Positions 1 to 7,478 of a stretch of 21,075 bases of DNA are shown here, piece after piece; within the stretch, counting starts at the first letter, position 1, and every line of letters starts with the position of its first letter. The stretch is from Bog-159 sp049516155. Lineage in GTDB: Bacteria > Acidobacteriota > Terriglobia > Bryobacterales > Bryobacteraceae. The stretch covers positions 1 through 21,075 of the forward strand of contig JBEKTJ010000113.1 of the NCBI GenBank assembly GCA_049516155.1, in the 5' to 3' direction. The position numbers were made by a program, and so were the translations under genes. The notes beneath the pieces were generated by a model. That model ran no database searches, was not told the DNA's origin, and worked only from the letters and a program-made list of their open reading frames with translations.

Positions 1-35
1 GGTTTCCGTTGCGTCCGGGAAGTAGTCCCTTGATC

Positions 36-75
36 CTTTTTCCCTTTTTCCCTTTCAACGCGCCGGAGGCGCGTT
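36..75. repeat. Pyrimidine 8-mer repeat followed by a perfect hairpin
   Basis: Positions 36-56 read as two CCTTTTTC units and a partial third. Immediately after comes an inverted repeat with arms AACGCGCC (57-64) and GGCGCGTT (68-75) around a GGA loop. The T-rich part precedes the hairpin on the plus strand, and on the minus strand the bases after the hairpin are purines. It therefore does not fit a standard intrinsic terminator in either direction. Its role is unknown. Confidence 0.5.
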
Positions 76-419
76 CGAAAAATTTTGGTCCGACCGATCA
101 CTCGACTCCATTCTCTCCAACCGCCTCAAAACAATGCCAACCACGCCCCGCGCCGCTAATCTTCACCCAACCCCATGCTATTCTTACATCGGACCAAGAG
201 ATAACCACGCTCTCCATTGGCTTCCCGCACTCGCCGCAAGGTGTTATGCCGGAACCACCCAAGCTCTTTGACATTTTCAACCGCAGCCAAGCGACCCGCA
301 CGCATTTTACCGTACGAACCCAAGCCGATCCTTTGTTTTCAACAAGTGTTTTTCAACAAGAACGCACAATCGCGTACCAAGTCCTCCCAAGGCCGGACAC
401 AACCCCAACCCCCAGCCCC

Positions 420-436
420 GGCACGCAAAGCGTGCC
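420..436. other. Hairpin just upstream of the aguB start
   Basis: The arms GGCACGC (420-426) and GCGTGCC (430-436) pair perfectly around an AAA loop. An A-rich stretch (437-446) and the GTG start at 448 follow. No T-tract follows on either strand, so a classical terminator is unlikely. It would sit in the 5' leader of aguBA mRNA and could affect translation, which is inference only. Confidence 0.45.
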
Positions 437-447
437 AAAATAAAAAC

Positions 448-1329
448 GTGCCCCCCGCCAAATTCCGCATCGGCCTCATCCAGATGGCCTGCTCCCTCGA
501 CCCCAACGAAAACCTCGCCAAAGCCGAATGGCGCATCCGCGAAGCCGCCGCCCGTGGCGCGCAAATCGTCTGCCTCCAGGAACTCTTCCGTTCGCAGTAT
601 TTCTGCCGCGAAGAGAACGCCGCCCTCTTCGATCTGGCCGAGCCCATCCCCGGCCCATCCACCGCCGCCCTCAGCCGCCTGGCCGCCGAACTGGGCGTAG
701 TCGTCGTCGGGCCCCTGTTCGAGCGGCGCACTGCGGGCGTCTATCACAATACCGCCGCCATCATCGACGCCGATGGCGCGCTCCTGGGCATCTATCGCAA
801 GATGCACATCCCCGACGACCCGCTCTTTCTCGAAAAGTATTACTTCACTCCCGGCGATCTGGGTTTTCGCAGCTTCGATACGCGCTTCGGCCGCATCGCC
901 GCGCTGGTCTGCTGGGACCAGTGGTATCCGGAAGCCGCCCGCCTGGCCGCCCTCTCCGGCGCGCAGGTGCTGTTCTACCCGACCGCCATCGGCTGGCATC
1001 CCGCGGAGAAGGCGGAATTCGGCGCCGCCCAGCACGACGCCTGGCGCACCATCCAGCGCGCGCACGCCATCGCCAACGGCATCTACGTGGCGGCCGTGAA
1101 TCGCGTGGGCTACGAAGGTCCGCCGGATAACGGCCTGGAATTTTGGGGCGCATCGTTCGTGGCCGATCCTTTCGGCCAGATGGTCGCCGAAGCCGCGCAC
1201 GATCGCGAGGAAATCCTGATCGCGGAGTGCGACACGCGCCGCATTGAAGAGGTGCGGCGCAACTGGCCCTTCCTGCGCGATCGGCGCATCGACGCGTACG
1301 GCCCCATCACCCAGCGCGTGATCGACTGA
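448..1329 (+). CDS. aguB: N-carbamoylputrescine amidase (AguB)
   Basis: This is a nitrilase-superfamily amidohydrolase of 293 residues, the usual AguB length. It hydrolyses N-carbamoylputrescine to putrescine, CO2 and ammonia in the cytoplasm, the last step of the agmatine route. The catalytic triad is visible: Glu45 in CLQELF, Lys118 in YRKMHIPDD and Cys155 in LVCWDQWYPE. The segment LFLEKYYFTPGD after the lysine is typical of AguB rather than of general nitrilases. The GTG at 448 is chosen because homology begins at once (FRIGLIQMACS); the open frame runs further upstream but has no conserved residues there, and no clear ribosome site is seen. The stop overlaps the aguA start by one base (TGATG), so the two are probably co-translated. 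The family call is firm; substrate specificity is supported by the neighbour. Confidence 0.93.
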   Translation: MPPAKFRIGLIQMACSLDPNENLAKAEWRIREAAARGAQIVCLQELFRSQYFCREENAALFDLAEPIPGPSTAALSRLAAELGVVVVGPLFERRTAGVYHNTAAIIDADGALLGIYRKMHIPDDPLFLEKYYFTPGDLGFRSFDTRFGRIAALVCWDQWYPEAARLAALSGAQVLFYPTAIGWHPAEKAEFGAAQHDAWRTIQRAHAIANGIYVAAVNRVGYEGPPDNGLEFWGASFVADPFGQMVAEAAHDREEILIAECDTRRIEEVRRNWPFLRDRRIDAYGPITQRVID

Positions 1330-2375
1330 TGCCCGGCACTCCGCGCGCACTGGGCTTCCGCATGCCCGCCGAATGGGAGCCGCACGAGGCTACCTGGATC
1401 GCGTGGCCGCACAATCGCGACGATTGGCCGGGCCGTTTCGCCCCCATTCCGTGGGTCTATGCCGAAATCGTGCGCAAGATCGCCCGCGTCGAGCGCGTGC
1501 GCATTCTCATTAAGGACCGCCCCGCCGAAGAGGCCGCGCGCCGTATCCTGCGCAAGGCGGACGCCAACCTGGCGGCGGTCGAGTTCTTCCACGCGCCTAC
1601 CGACCGAAGCTGGACGCGCGACTACTGCCCGCTGTTCGTCAAGAATCGCGGCCATCATAAAGCCGAAATCGCACTGACTAACTGGCGCTTCAACGGCTGG
1701 GCCAAGTATGACGATTGGTCCAACGACGCCGCCATCCCCGCCACGCTGGCGGCGGCCCTGAAGCTACGCGCCTGGGAGCCGGGCTTGGTGCTGGAAGGCG
1801 GCAGCATCGACGTGAATGGCAGCGGCATGTTGCTCACTACGGAAGAGTGCCTGCTAAGTCCCGTGCAGGCGCGCAATCCGCAACTGACTCGCCGCCAAAT
1901 CGAGAAAGCCCTGCGGGACTACTTAGGCGCGCGCAAAGTCATCTGGCTGCGAAACGGGATCGCCGGAGACGATACCCACGGCCACGTGGACGACTTAGCC
2001 CGCTTCGTATCTCCCGACACAGTTGTCATAGCTTCCGAATCCGATCCCACCGATCCAAACTATGAACCGCTCCGCGAAAACTTCCGCATCCTTAGCGGCC
2101 AACTCTTGCGCGTGGCAAAGTTACCCATGCCCGCCCCGCTGATCTTCAACGGCCGCCGCCTGCCGGCAAGCTATGCAAACTTCTACATCGCAAACGGACT
2201 AGTGCTGGTGCCCACCTTCAACGATCCGAACGACCGCATCGCCCTAAACACCCTATCCCGCCTCTTGCCGAACCGCGAAGTGACGGGCATCAACGCCGTA
2301 GAGTTAGTGTGGGGACTAGGAACGCTGCACTGCCTAACCCAGCAACAACCCGGGATTCTGTCTTCTGACTCCTGA
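1329..2375 (+). CDS. aguA: Agmatine deiminase (AguA, PAD-type)
   Basis: This 348-residue protein belongs to the Porphyromonas-type peptidyl-arginine deiminase family. It converts agmatine to N-carbamoylputrescine and ammonia, supplying the substrate for AguB next door. Visible family landmarks are EWEPHEATWIAWPHN near the N-terminus, SWTRDYCP (about residues 97-104), LEGGSIDVNG, the catalytic histidine region DDTHGHVDD (about 214-222) and the nucleophile Cys335 in GLGTLHCLTQQQP. The motif is more often GGGNIHCITQQQP, so GLGTLHC is a mild variant. The start codon shares a base with the aguB stop. The last residues after QQQPG are encoded by the start of a 7-bp repeat array that also supplies the stop codon, so the C-terminal tail is probably not conserved. 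Aminopropyl-agmatine or another guanidine substrate is possible, but agmatine fits best. Confidence 0.93.
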   Translation: MPGTPRALGFRMPAEWEPHEATWIAWPHNRDDWPGRFAPIPWVYAEIVRKIARVERVRILIKDRPAEEAARRILRKADANLAAVEFFHAPTDRSWTRDYCPLFVKNRGHHKAEIALTNWRFNGWAKYDDWSNDAAIPATLAAALKLRAWEPGLVLEGGSIDVNGSGMLLTTEECLLSPVQARNPQLTRRQIEKALRDYLGARKVIWLRNGIAGDDTHGHVDDLARFVSPDTVVIASESDPTDPNYEPLRENFRILSGQLLRVAKLPMPAPLIFNGRRLPASYANFYIANGLVLVPTFNDPNDRIALNTLSRLLPNREVTGINAVELVWGLGTLHCLTQQQPGILSSDS

Positions 2376-2406
2376 CTCCTGTCTTCTGTCTCCTATCTTC
2401 TACCTC
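2358..2406. repeat. Seven 7-bp tandem repeats across convergent gene ends
   Basis: Seven contiguous degenerate heptamers fill this interval: CTGTCTT, CTGACTC, CTGACTC, CTGTCTT, CTGTCTC, CTATCTT, CTACCTC (consensus CTGWCTY). The aguA stop (2373-2375) lies in unit 3 and the ppk1 stop (2400-2402, minus strand) in unit 7, so the array fills the whole gap between two convergent genes. No stem-loop terminator is visible here. Heptamer arrays of this kind (STRRs) are known from cyanobacteria; their function is unclear. Confidence 0.85.
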
Positions 2407-4559
2407 GCCGCTTGCCTCAACAACCACTCCTGCGTATTCACCGCCCGCTTGCCCCCCGGCGCCGTCCGCCGCGCGTAACTCCCATCGCTCTTCATCTGCC
2501 GCCCCTTGACACTGTCAGTCAAATAAACCGCCAGAATTTCATCCCGCACGTGCTTCACTAACTCCGTACCTTCCACCGGAAACAGCACTTCCACCCGGCG
2601 GTCCAGGTTCCGCGGCATCAAATCCGCGCTGCCCAGATAGATCTCTTCCTTCCCGCCATTGCGGAAGTAGTAAATGCGGCTGTGTTCCAGAAAACGCCCC
2701 ACCACGCTGGCTACCTGGATGTTGTCGCTGACACCCGCAATCCCCGGCCGCAGGCAGCAAATGCCACGCACCAGCAGATCGACTTTCACGCCCGCCTGCG
2801 ACGCCATATACAGCAGCCGGATCACCTGCGGATCCACCAGCGCGTTCATCTTGAAGATCAAGTGTCCCTTCTCGCCCTTGGCCTGCAGTGCGATCTCGCG
2901 CTTAATCATGCCCTCGAAGCGCTCACGCAAGTTCACCGGCGAAACCAGCAGCTTCTGATAGTCTTTCTTGGCCGAGTATCCAGTTAGATAATTGAACAGG
3001 TCGGTCGCGTCCGATCCAATTTCGTCGTCGCACGTGAGCATGCCGATATCGGTGTACAAATGCGCCGTCACCACGTTGTAGTTGCCCGTCGCCAGGTGAA
3101 TATAACGGCGGATGGCGCCCGCTTCCCGCCGCACCACCATCAGCAGCTTGCAATGCGTCTTCAGCCCCAGCAGCCCATACACCACGTGTACGCCTTCTTT
3201 TTCCAGCGCGCGGGCCCACTCGATGTTGCTCTCTTCGTCGAACCGCGCTTTCAACTCCACCAGCACGGCCACCTGCTTGCCTTCTTCGTTCGCCTCCAGC
3301 AGCGCTTCCACCACCGGCGAATTCCGGCCGATGCGATACAGCACCATCTTGATGGCCAGTACGTTCGGATCTCTGGCCGCCTTCTTCAGGAAATCCACCA
3401 CCGGCTGGAACGAATCGAACGGATGGTGCAGCAGAATATTCTGGCGCCGGATCAGCGCAAAAACGTCTTCTTCCGCGGTAGCCGCCGCCAGCGTCTTGGG
3501 CACCGCGGGCATGAAGGGAGCGTCCTTCAGATCCGGCCGGTCGAGCGCATACAGGTGCATCAGCCGGCTCAGCGACAACGGACCGTGCACGCGATACACC
3601 TGGCTGGCGTCGATTTCCAGATTGTTCACCAGGATGTCCAGAATGTGCGCCGGCATGTCGTCGGAAACCATCAGCCGCACCACGCTGCCGAAGCGCCGTT
3701 GCCGCACGCCTTCTTCGATAGTCTCGAGTAAGTCCTCGGCTTCCAGTTCCTTGATGGCGATATCGGCGTCGCGCGTCACGTGGAAAGGATGCGCCTCGAT
3801 CACGTCCATACCGCGAAACAGCGCCGGCAGATTGGCCGAAATCACCTGCTCCAGCCAGACGAAAGTCTCCTCGCGCGGCGGACGCTTGCGGATCTTCTTG
3901 CGCGGCCGCTTTAGAGGGATGAATTGCGGTAGCGAATCCGGAATCTTCACGCGCGCGAAGTGTTCCACGCCGTCTTTGTCGCGGATTAGCACGGCTAGGT
4001 TTAAACTGAGGTTCGAGATATGCGGAAACGGACGGCCGGGATCGAAAGCCAGTGGCGTCAGCACTGGAAACGCGGTCTCGTTGAAATAAGCATTGGCGAT
4101 GGCCAGTTGCTTCTCGTTCAGCGCGGCGTAATCCAGAATTTGAATTCCGGCTTCGGCCAGCGCCGGCAGCAGTTGGTCGTTCAGGCATTTGTGCGCCTCG
4201 GCCAACAGCTTTTTCACTTCGCGGCGGATAGCCACCAACTGCGCCGTGACATGCATCCCGTCCGGGCCCACGTCAGGAATTCCAGCATCCACCTGATCGA
4301 TCAAACCGGCCACCCGCACCATGAAAAACTCGTCCATGTTGGAGCCTACAATGGAGAGAAACTTAACCCTCTCCAACAGCGGGTTCCGTTCGTCCTCGGC
4401 CTCCTCCAAAACCCGGGACTGGAAGGCCAGCAGACTCAGCTCGCGGTTGATGTAGAGTTGCGGCGAATTCAGGGGCGGAACTTCAGGCGCGGCCGCGATC
4501 TTCGCCGTCGCCGCCGCGGGCCGGGTCTTTTTTGGTGTCACGCGCTGCACCGTGGGCAT
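2400..4559 (-). CDS. ppk1: Polyphosphate kinase 1
   Basis: PPK1 reversibly transfers the gamma-phosphate of ATP onto inorganic polyphosphate, usually at the inner face of the membrane. The 719 residues match the family length and include the N domain (YINRELSLLAFQSRVLEEA, NMDEFFMVR, about residues 35-140), a head domain (about 140-345) and two phospholipase-D-like C domains. The phosphorylated histidine is His469 in KTHCK, within the conserved segment leading to HLATGNYN. The second active-site histidine is His626 in LEHSRIYYF. The first ~35 residues are a basic, Ala/Pro-rich extension, so a somewhat later start cannot be excluded. The gene lies 18 bp after cydB on the same strand, suggesting co-transcription with the oxidase. 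It ends inside the heptamer array. Confidence 0.97.
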   Translation of the reverse strand: MPTVQRVTPKKTRPAAATAKIAAAPEVPPLNSPQLYINRELSLLAFQSRVLEEAEDERNPLLERVKFLSIVGSNMDEFFMVRVAGLIDQVDAGIPDVGPDGMHVTAQLVAIRREVKKLLAEAHKCLNDQLLPALAEAGIQILDYAALNEKQLAIANAYFNETAFPVLTPLAFDPGRPFPHISNLSLNLAVLIRDKDGVEHFARVKIPDSLPQFIPLKRPRKKIRKRPPREETFVWLEQVISANLPALFRGMDVIEAHPFHVTRDADIAIKELEAEDLLETIEEGVRQRRFGSVVRLMVSDDMPAHILDILVNNLEIDASQVYRVHGPLSLSRLMHLYALDRPDLKDAPFMPAVPKTLAAATAEEDVFALIRRQNILLHHPFDSFQPVVDFLKKAARDPNVLAIKMVLYRIGRNSPVVEALLEANEEGKQVAVLVELKARFDEESNIEWARALEKEGVHVVYGLLGLKTHCKLLMVVRREAGAIRRYIHLATGNYNVVTAHLYTDIGMLTCDDEIGSDATDLFNYLTGYSAKKDYQKLLVSPVNLRERFEGMIKREIALQAKGEKGHLIFKMNALVDPQVIRLLYMASQAGVKVDLLVRGICCLRPGIAGVSDNIQVASVVGRFLEHSRIYYFRNGGKEEIYLGSADLMPRNLDRRVEVLFPVEGTELVKHVRDEILAVYLTDSVKGRQMKSDGSYARRTAPGGKRAVNTQEWLLRQAAR

Positions 4560-4577
4560 GTCTGTCCAGTTTAGCGC

Positions 4578-5612
4578 TCAGTGGCCCTCGTCCTCCAGGG
4601 ATATCTTCCCCGCGAAGCTCCGATACGTATACACGAAGTAGCCCGTCGCCAGCAGCATTCCCGGAATGAACCAAGCCAGGCCGACCTTCAATCCATATGG
4701 CGCGGCAGCCGCGTTGTCGACCGTCAGCCCCAGCCGCGGGTCCAAATTCGATGGCAGCACAAAAGGATACAGCCCGAATGCTGCGCTGGTCAGCATCCCC
4801 ACAATGAACAGCGACGAGCACAAGAATGGCGCGACGCTCCGCCGTTGCAGCGCGCGCATGCCGATCAGCCCAAGCACTGCCAGCAAAGGAAACACGTAAC
4901 CCCATGGCCGCGCGCCGAAGCTCTGGCCGATCCGTGGCTGGATCGCGAAACTGCACCAGGTGATCGCCGTCGTCAGAGGCAACAATCCCCACCAGCCCGC
5001 CTGCGCCACCTTGCGCGCGCGCCGTTCCAATTCGCCCTCGGTCTTCAGCGCCACCCACAGCGCGCCATGCGCCGTCAGCGTCGCGAATGCCGCTATCGCC
5101 ACCAGCACGGTGTACCAGTCCAGAATGCCCACCTCGCGTCCAATGCCGAAGTTCGTCCACAGCGGCAGGAAGAACTCATTGGCATTGTCGAGTGGCACGC
5201 CCCGCACTACGTTGCCCAGCGCCGCGCCGAAGAAGATGGCCAGCAGCGCGCTCGCCCCACCGAACACCACGTCCCAGAACGGCTTCCATACCAGGCTGTC
5301 GATGTGATTCCGAAACTCGATCGAAATGCCGCGCAGAATCAGCAGCCACAAGACCATCATCAGCGGCAGATAGAATCCGCTGAAGCTGGATGCATACAGC
5401 GCCGGAAACGCGAAGTACAGCGTGCCGCCGCCGGCCAACAGCCATACTTCGTTGCCATCCCACACCGGACCGATGGAGCGCAGCACCTGCCGCCGTTCGC
5501 CGTCCGTGCGCGCCACCAGAAGCTGCACAATGCCCGCTCCCAAGTCGAACCCGTCCAGCACCACGTACACGGCGATCATCACCGCCACCAGCATGAACCA
5601 GATCGTCTGCAT
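4578..5612 (-). CDS. cydB: Cytochrome bd-type quinol oxidase subunit II (CydB)
   Basis: This is the second membrane subunit of a bd-type terminal oxidase, which oxidises quinol and reduces O2 to water without pumping protons. The 344-residue product opens with MQTIWFMLVAVMIAVYVVLDGFDLGAGI, the family's usual first helix. It carries IGPVWDGNEVWLLAGGGTLYFAFPALYA (about residues 50-80), and hydrophobic helices continue to the C-terminus. The open frame extends further upstream, but the ATG at 5612 is chosen because homology starts there and it overlaps the cydA stop by one base (TGATG on the minus strand). No cydX-like small gene is evident after it; ppk1 follows after 18 bp. Confidence 0.96.
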   Translation of the reverse strand: MQTIWFMLVAVMIAVYVVLDGFDLGAGIVQLLVARTDGERRQVLRSIGPVWDGNEVWLLAGGGTLYFAFPALYASSFSGFYLPLMMVLWLLILRGISIEFRNHIDSLVWKPFWDVVFGGASALLAIFFGAALGNVVRGVPLDNANEFFLPLWTNFGIGREVGILDWYTVLVAIAAFATLTAHGALWVALKTEGELERRARKVAQAGWWGLLPLTTAITWCSFAIQPRIGQSFGARPWGYVFPLLAVLGLIGMRALQRRSVAPFLCSSLFIVGMLTSAAFGLYPFVLPSNLDPRLGLTVDNAAAAPYGLKVGLAWFIPGMLLATGYFVYTYRSFAGKISLEDEGH

Positions 5613-6931
5613 CACTCCGCCTCCGGTCCGTGGTCGATCGCGCGATACACCAGCAGCAGAAACAGTATGGCCAAGACCACGTACATGCCCATGAACCCGA
5701 TCAGGGTGAACAGTGCGTTGCCGGCGGAAACATGCGGCGACACGCCCTCGGGGGTGCGCATCAGGCCATAGATCAGCCACGGCTGCCGCCCGGCTTCGGC
5801 CGTGATCCATCCCGCCGTGTTGGCGATGTACGGGAACGGCGCGGACAGCATCAACAGCCACAGCAGCTTGGGTTGCGCGAACAACCGGCCGCGCCACAGC
5901 CAGATCGCGGCCAGCGCCATCACCCCGATGAAAATGGTCCCCAGCCCCACCATGATGTGATAGCTGAAGTACAGCAGCGGGATGTTATCCGGCCAGCGGT
6001 CGGGCGGAAAGGCGTCCAGGCCTCTCACTTGCGCCTTCCAGCGTTGATAGGTGAGGAAGCTCAACGCGCGCGGCACCACCAAAGGGTTGTCCAGCCGGTG
6101 CTTCTCCACGTCCGGCTGCCCGATGAGCGCCAGCGGTGCGCCCGTCTCGGTCTTGAATAGCCCTTCCATGGCGGCTAGGGTGGGCGGCTGATGGAACGCG
6201 ATGTTCTTGCCTTGCTGGTCGCCGGTGGGAAACAGCATCAGCACCGTCGCCGCAATACCCGCAATCACGCCCAGCCGCACGAACGTCTGCCCGTACCGCT
6301 CCTGCCGCTTCACCAGCAAGTAAAACGCGCCCACCGCCGCCATGGCGAAGCTGCCGGTGACCACCGCGCCGAACATGTTATGCAGATACTGCCACAACAG
6401 CCAGGGGTTCAGCAGCAAGCCCCAAAAGCTTGACAGCCGAATCTCGCCGCCAGGCCCCAACGCGTAGCCCACCGGATGCTGCATCCAGGCGTCGGTGGCC
6501 ACGATGAAGAATCCGGAAAGCCACGATCCCAGGAAAACCAGGAAGCCCGCCAGCCAGTGCCCCCTCGGTCCCAGCTTCTTTTCGCCGAACAAAAACAGGC
6601 CCAGGAAACTCGACTCCAGAAAAAACGAAAATACCCCTTCCATGGCCAGCGTCTGCCCGATCACCCCGCCGGCGGACTTTGAAAAGCGCGACCAGTTGGC
6701 GCCAAACTGGAACTCCATCGGGATGCCCGTTACCACGCCCATGGCGAAGTTGACGGCGAAGATCCGCGCCCAAAATCGTGCCGCGCGATTGTAATGCTCG
6801 TCGCCGGTGCGTAGCGCCATGGTCTTCAGCGCCACCAGCAGCAGCGCCAGCCCCATGGTCAGTTGCGGAAAGAGGTAGTGGAACGTAACGGTGAAGGCGA
6901 AATGCAGGCGGTGAATCGTCAGTGCATCCAT
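5612..6931 (-). CDS. cydA: Cytochrome bd-type quinol oxidase subunit I (CydA)
   Basis: This 439-residue polytopic protein binds the haems and quinol in a bd-type oxidase. Family features include the first helix with RLHFAFTVTFHYLFPQ, where His18 is the likely counterpart of the high-spin haem ligand His19 of E. coli. Also visible are MEFQFGANW, HPVGY and the diagnostic GRQPW motif at residues 381-385. The protein is about 80 residues shorter than E. coli CydA, which fits the short Q-loop subclass (cyanide-insensitive-oxidase-like, CioA); the haem type cannot be told from this. The ATG at 6931 is the only start matching the usual N-terminus, although no good ribosome site precedes it. It heads a cydA-cydB-ppk1 run with a possible promoter about 70 bp upstream. 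Confidence 0.96.
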   Translation of the reverse strand: MDALTIHRLHFAFTVTFHYLFPQLTMGLALLLVALKTMALRTGDEHYNRAARFWARIFAVNFAMGVVTGIPMEFQFGANWSRFSKSAGGVIGQTLAMEGVFSFFLESSFLGLFLFGEKKLGPRGHWLAGFLVFLGSWLSGFFIVATDAWMQHPVGYALGPGGEIRLSSFWGLLLNPWLLWQYLHNMFGAVVTGSFAMAAVGAFYLLVKRQERYGQTFVRLGVIAGIAATVLMLFPTGDQQGKNIAFHQPPTLAAMEGLFKTETGAPLALIGQPDVEKHRLDNPLVVPRALSFLTYQRWKAQVRGLDAFPPDRWPDNIPLLYFSYHIMVGLGTIFIGVMALAAIWLWRGRLFAQPKLLWLLMLSAPFPYIANTAGWITAEAGRQPWLIYGLMRTPEGVSPHVSAGNALFTLIGFMGMYVVLAILFLLLVYRAIDHGPEAE

Positions 6932-7001
6932 AATGTCGGCGCGGGGTTGCTCCCCTCATGGTCCCACATCGTTCCGCTGTCACGGTCCCGTTACGGCCGG
7001 G

Positions 7002-7009
7002 TTTATACT
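7002..7009. promoter_or_regulatory. Overlapping divergent -10-like elements
   Basis: The 8 bp here give TATAAA on the minus strand (7007-7002), about 70 bp upstream of cydA. They also give TATACT on the plus strand (7004-7009), 6 bp before the ATG of the DUF433 remnant. No clear -35 box is seen for either, so these are candidates judged by position and hexamer match only. Confidence 0.35.
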
Positions 7010-7015
7010 TAACGC

Positions 7016-7129
7016 ATGACCATCTCCAGGGACGGCCGGATCGAAAGAACGCCAGGCGTTTGCGGCAACAAGGCCTGCCTTAACAATCCATCCCAACTCG
7101 AACTAAAGTTGCGCCGGGAACGCCTGTAA
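7016..7129 (+). pseudogene. DUF433 antitoxin remnant, truncated
   Basis: The 37-codon reading frame starts DGRIERTPGVCGNKACLNN, which resembles the beginning of DUF433 antitoxins (typically ...PGVCGGKPCI.GTRIPV...). After that the sequence no longer matches (PSQLELKLRRERL) and stops, while intact members have about 70-110 residues. The helix-turn-helix region after 'GTRIPV' is missing, so an internal deletion or frameshift near residue 23 is inferred. A DUF5615 remnant follows 15 bp later, the usual partner and gene order for this toxin-antitoxin family. DUF433 membership rests on recall of the motif, not on a search. Confidence 0.7.
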
Positions 7130-7144
7130 GAAGCGTCTTAACCG

Positions 7145-7318
7145 GTGTCCATCCGTTTTCACCTCGACGAACACATCTCAACGCCTATGGCGGCTGGCCT
7201 CCGGCGGCGCAACATCGACGTGACTACCACGGCGGAGGCGGGCTTGGTCGGCGCGACTGGCAGCGATCTAAGGTCCGAAGGACCTGATCTGACTCTCGAT
7301 GGCTCTTTCCGATATTAG
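7145..7318 (+). pseudogene. DUF5615 PIN-like toxin remnant, truncated
   Basis: Read from the GTG at 7145, the frame gives VSIRFHLDEHI, then MAAGLRRRNIDVTTTAEAGLVGAT. This closely resembles the N-terminal third of DUF5615 PIN-like nucleases, including the early acidic residue in LDEH. Intact members continue with an acidic segment of the kind DEEQLAFA...VLVTHDADF. Here the match ends after 'VGAT' and the frame stops after 57 codons. The later catalytic acidic residues are absent, so the product should be inactive. The remnant sits just downstream of a DUF433-like remnant, giving a decayed antitoxin-toxin pair between cydA and the rraA-like gene. Confidence 0.75.
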
Positions 7319-7425
7319 GGAGAGAGCAACGCCGGTCAGGGTCGTTGCCGCCAAGGCCAAAGAAGCGGTTGCAGCCGAAGCTTGAACGTCAAACCCTCCC
7401 CGCGTCGCGCTGCTCTGCCTGGAGT

Positions 7426-7448
7426 AGGGACGCCGGATGGGCGTCCCT
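7426..7448. terminator. Perfect 9-bp hairpin between the toxin remnant and the rraA-like gene
   Basis: The arms AGGGACGCC (7426-7434) and GGCGTCCCT (7440-7448) pair perfectly around the loop GGATG. No T-run follows on the plus strand. It ends about 30 bp before the next start codon. A U-less terminator for whatever reads in from upstream, or a leader structure for the rraA-like mRNA, are both possible. Confidence 0.45.
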
Positions 7449-7465
7449 CTTCGCCCGCGCTGTGC

Positions 7466-7471
7466 TACATT
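7466..7471 (+). promoter_or_regulatory. Extended -10-like element before the rraA-like gene
   Basis: TACATT is preceded by TGC, giving an extended -10 pattern (TGnTACATT), 7 bp before the ATG at 7479. If used, transcription would begin at or next to the start codon, giving a leaderless mRNA. This agrees with the lack of a ribosome-binding site. No clear -35 box is seen. Confidence 0.35.
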
Positions 7472-7478
7472 TCACGGC

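Larger units (their letters stand above)
1..447. other. Gene-free leader upstream of aguB
   Basis: I see no convincing gene in this stretch. Open frames on both strands exist, but their translations are low-complexity (Pro/Ser/Thr-rich) and match no family I know. The stretch holds a pyrimidine repeat of CCTTTTTC-like units (about 36-56), a perfect 8-bp hairpin (57-75) and a 7-bp hairpin (420-436). It is less GC-biased than the flanking genes, as expected for non-coding DNA. The promoter for aguBA should lie here, but I cannot place it with confidence. Confidence 0.6.

Noticed and set aside
98..301. Minus-strand frame with a CGECG motif that could be a zinc ribbon
   Set aside because: There is only one CxxC pair and the remaining sequence shows no known fold. 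Chance occurrence is likelier.
9..443. Open frame of 144 codons before aguB
   Set aside because: It is Pro/Ser/Thr-rich with no domain, reads through two hairpins, and has no supporting start signal.
307..1350. Long minus-strand open frame (347 codons) across aguB
   Set aside because: It is antisense to aguB, which has full nitrilase motifs. The antisense product is Gly/Ala/Asp-rich, as expected from the complement of GC-rich codons, and matches no family.
3112..4089. Plus-strand open frame of 325 codons
   Set aside because: It lies opposite ppk1 and translates to Ser/Arg/Thr-rich low-complexity sequence. It is a shadow of the real gene.
4581..5771. Plus-strand open frame of 396 codons opposite cydB and the cydA end
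   Set aside because: The His/Gln/Arg-rich product is typical of antisense reading through membrane-protein genes. No domain is recognisable.
7299..7385. 28-codon frame starting at ATG 7299 after the toxin remnant
   Set aside because: It is too short and Ala/Val/Lys-rich to judge, with no ribosome site. It could be leftover from a deleted gene, but nothing shows which.
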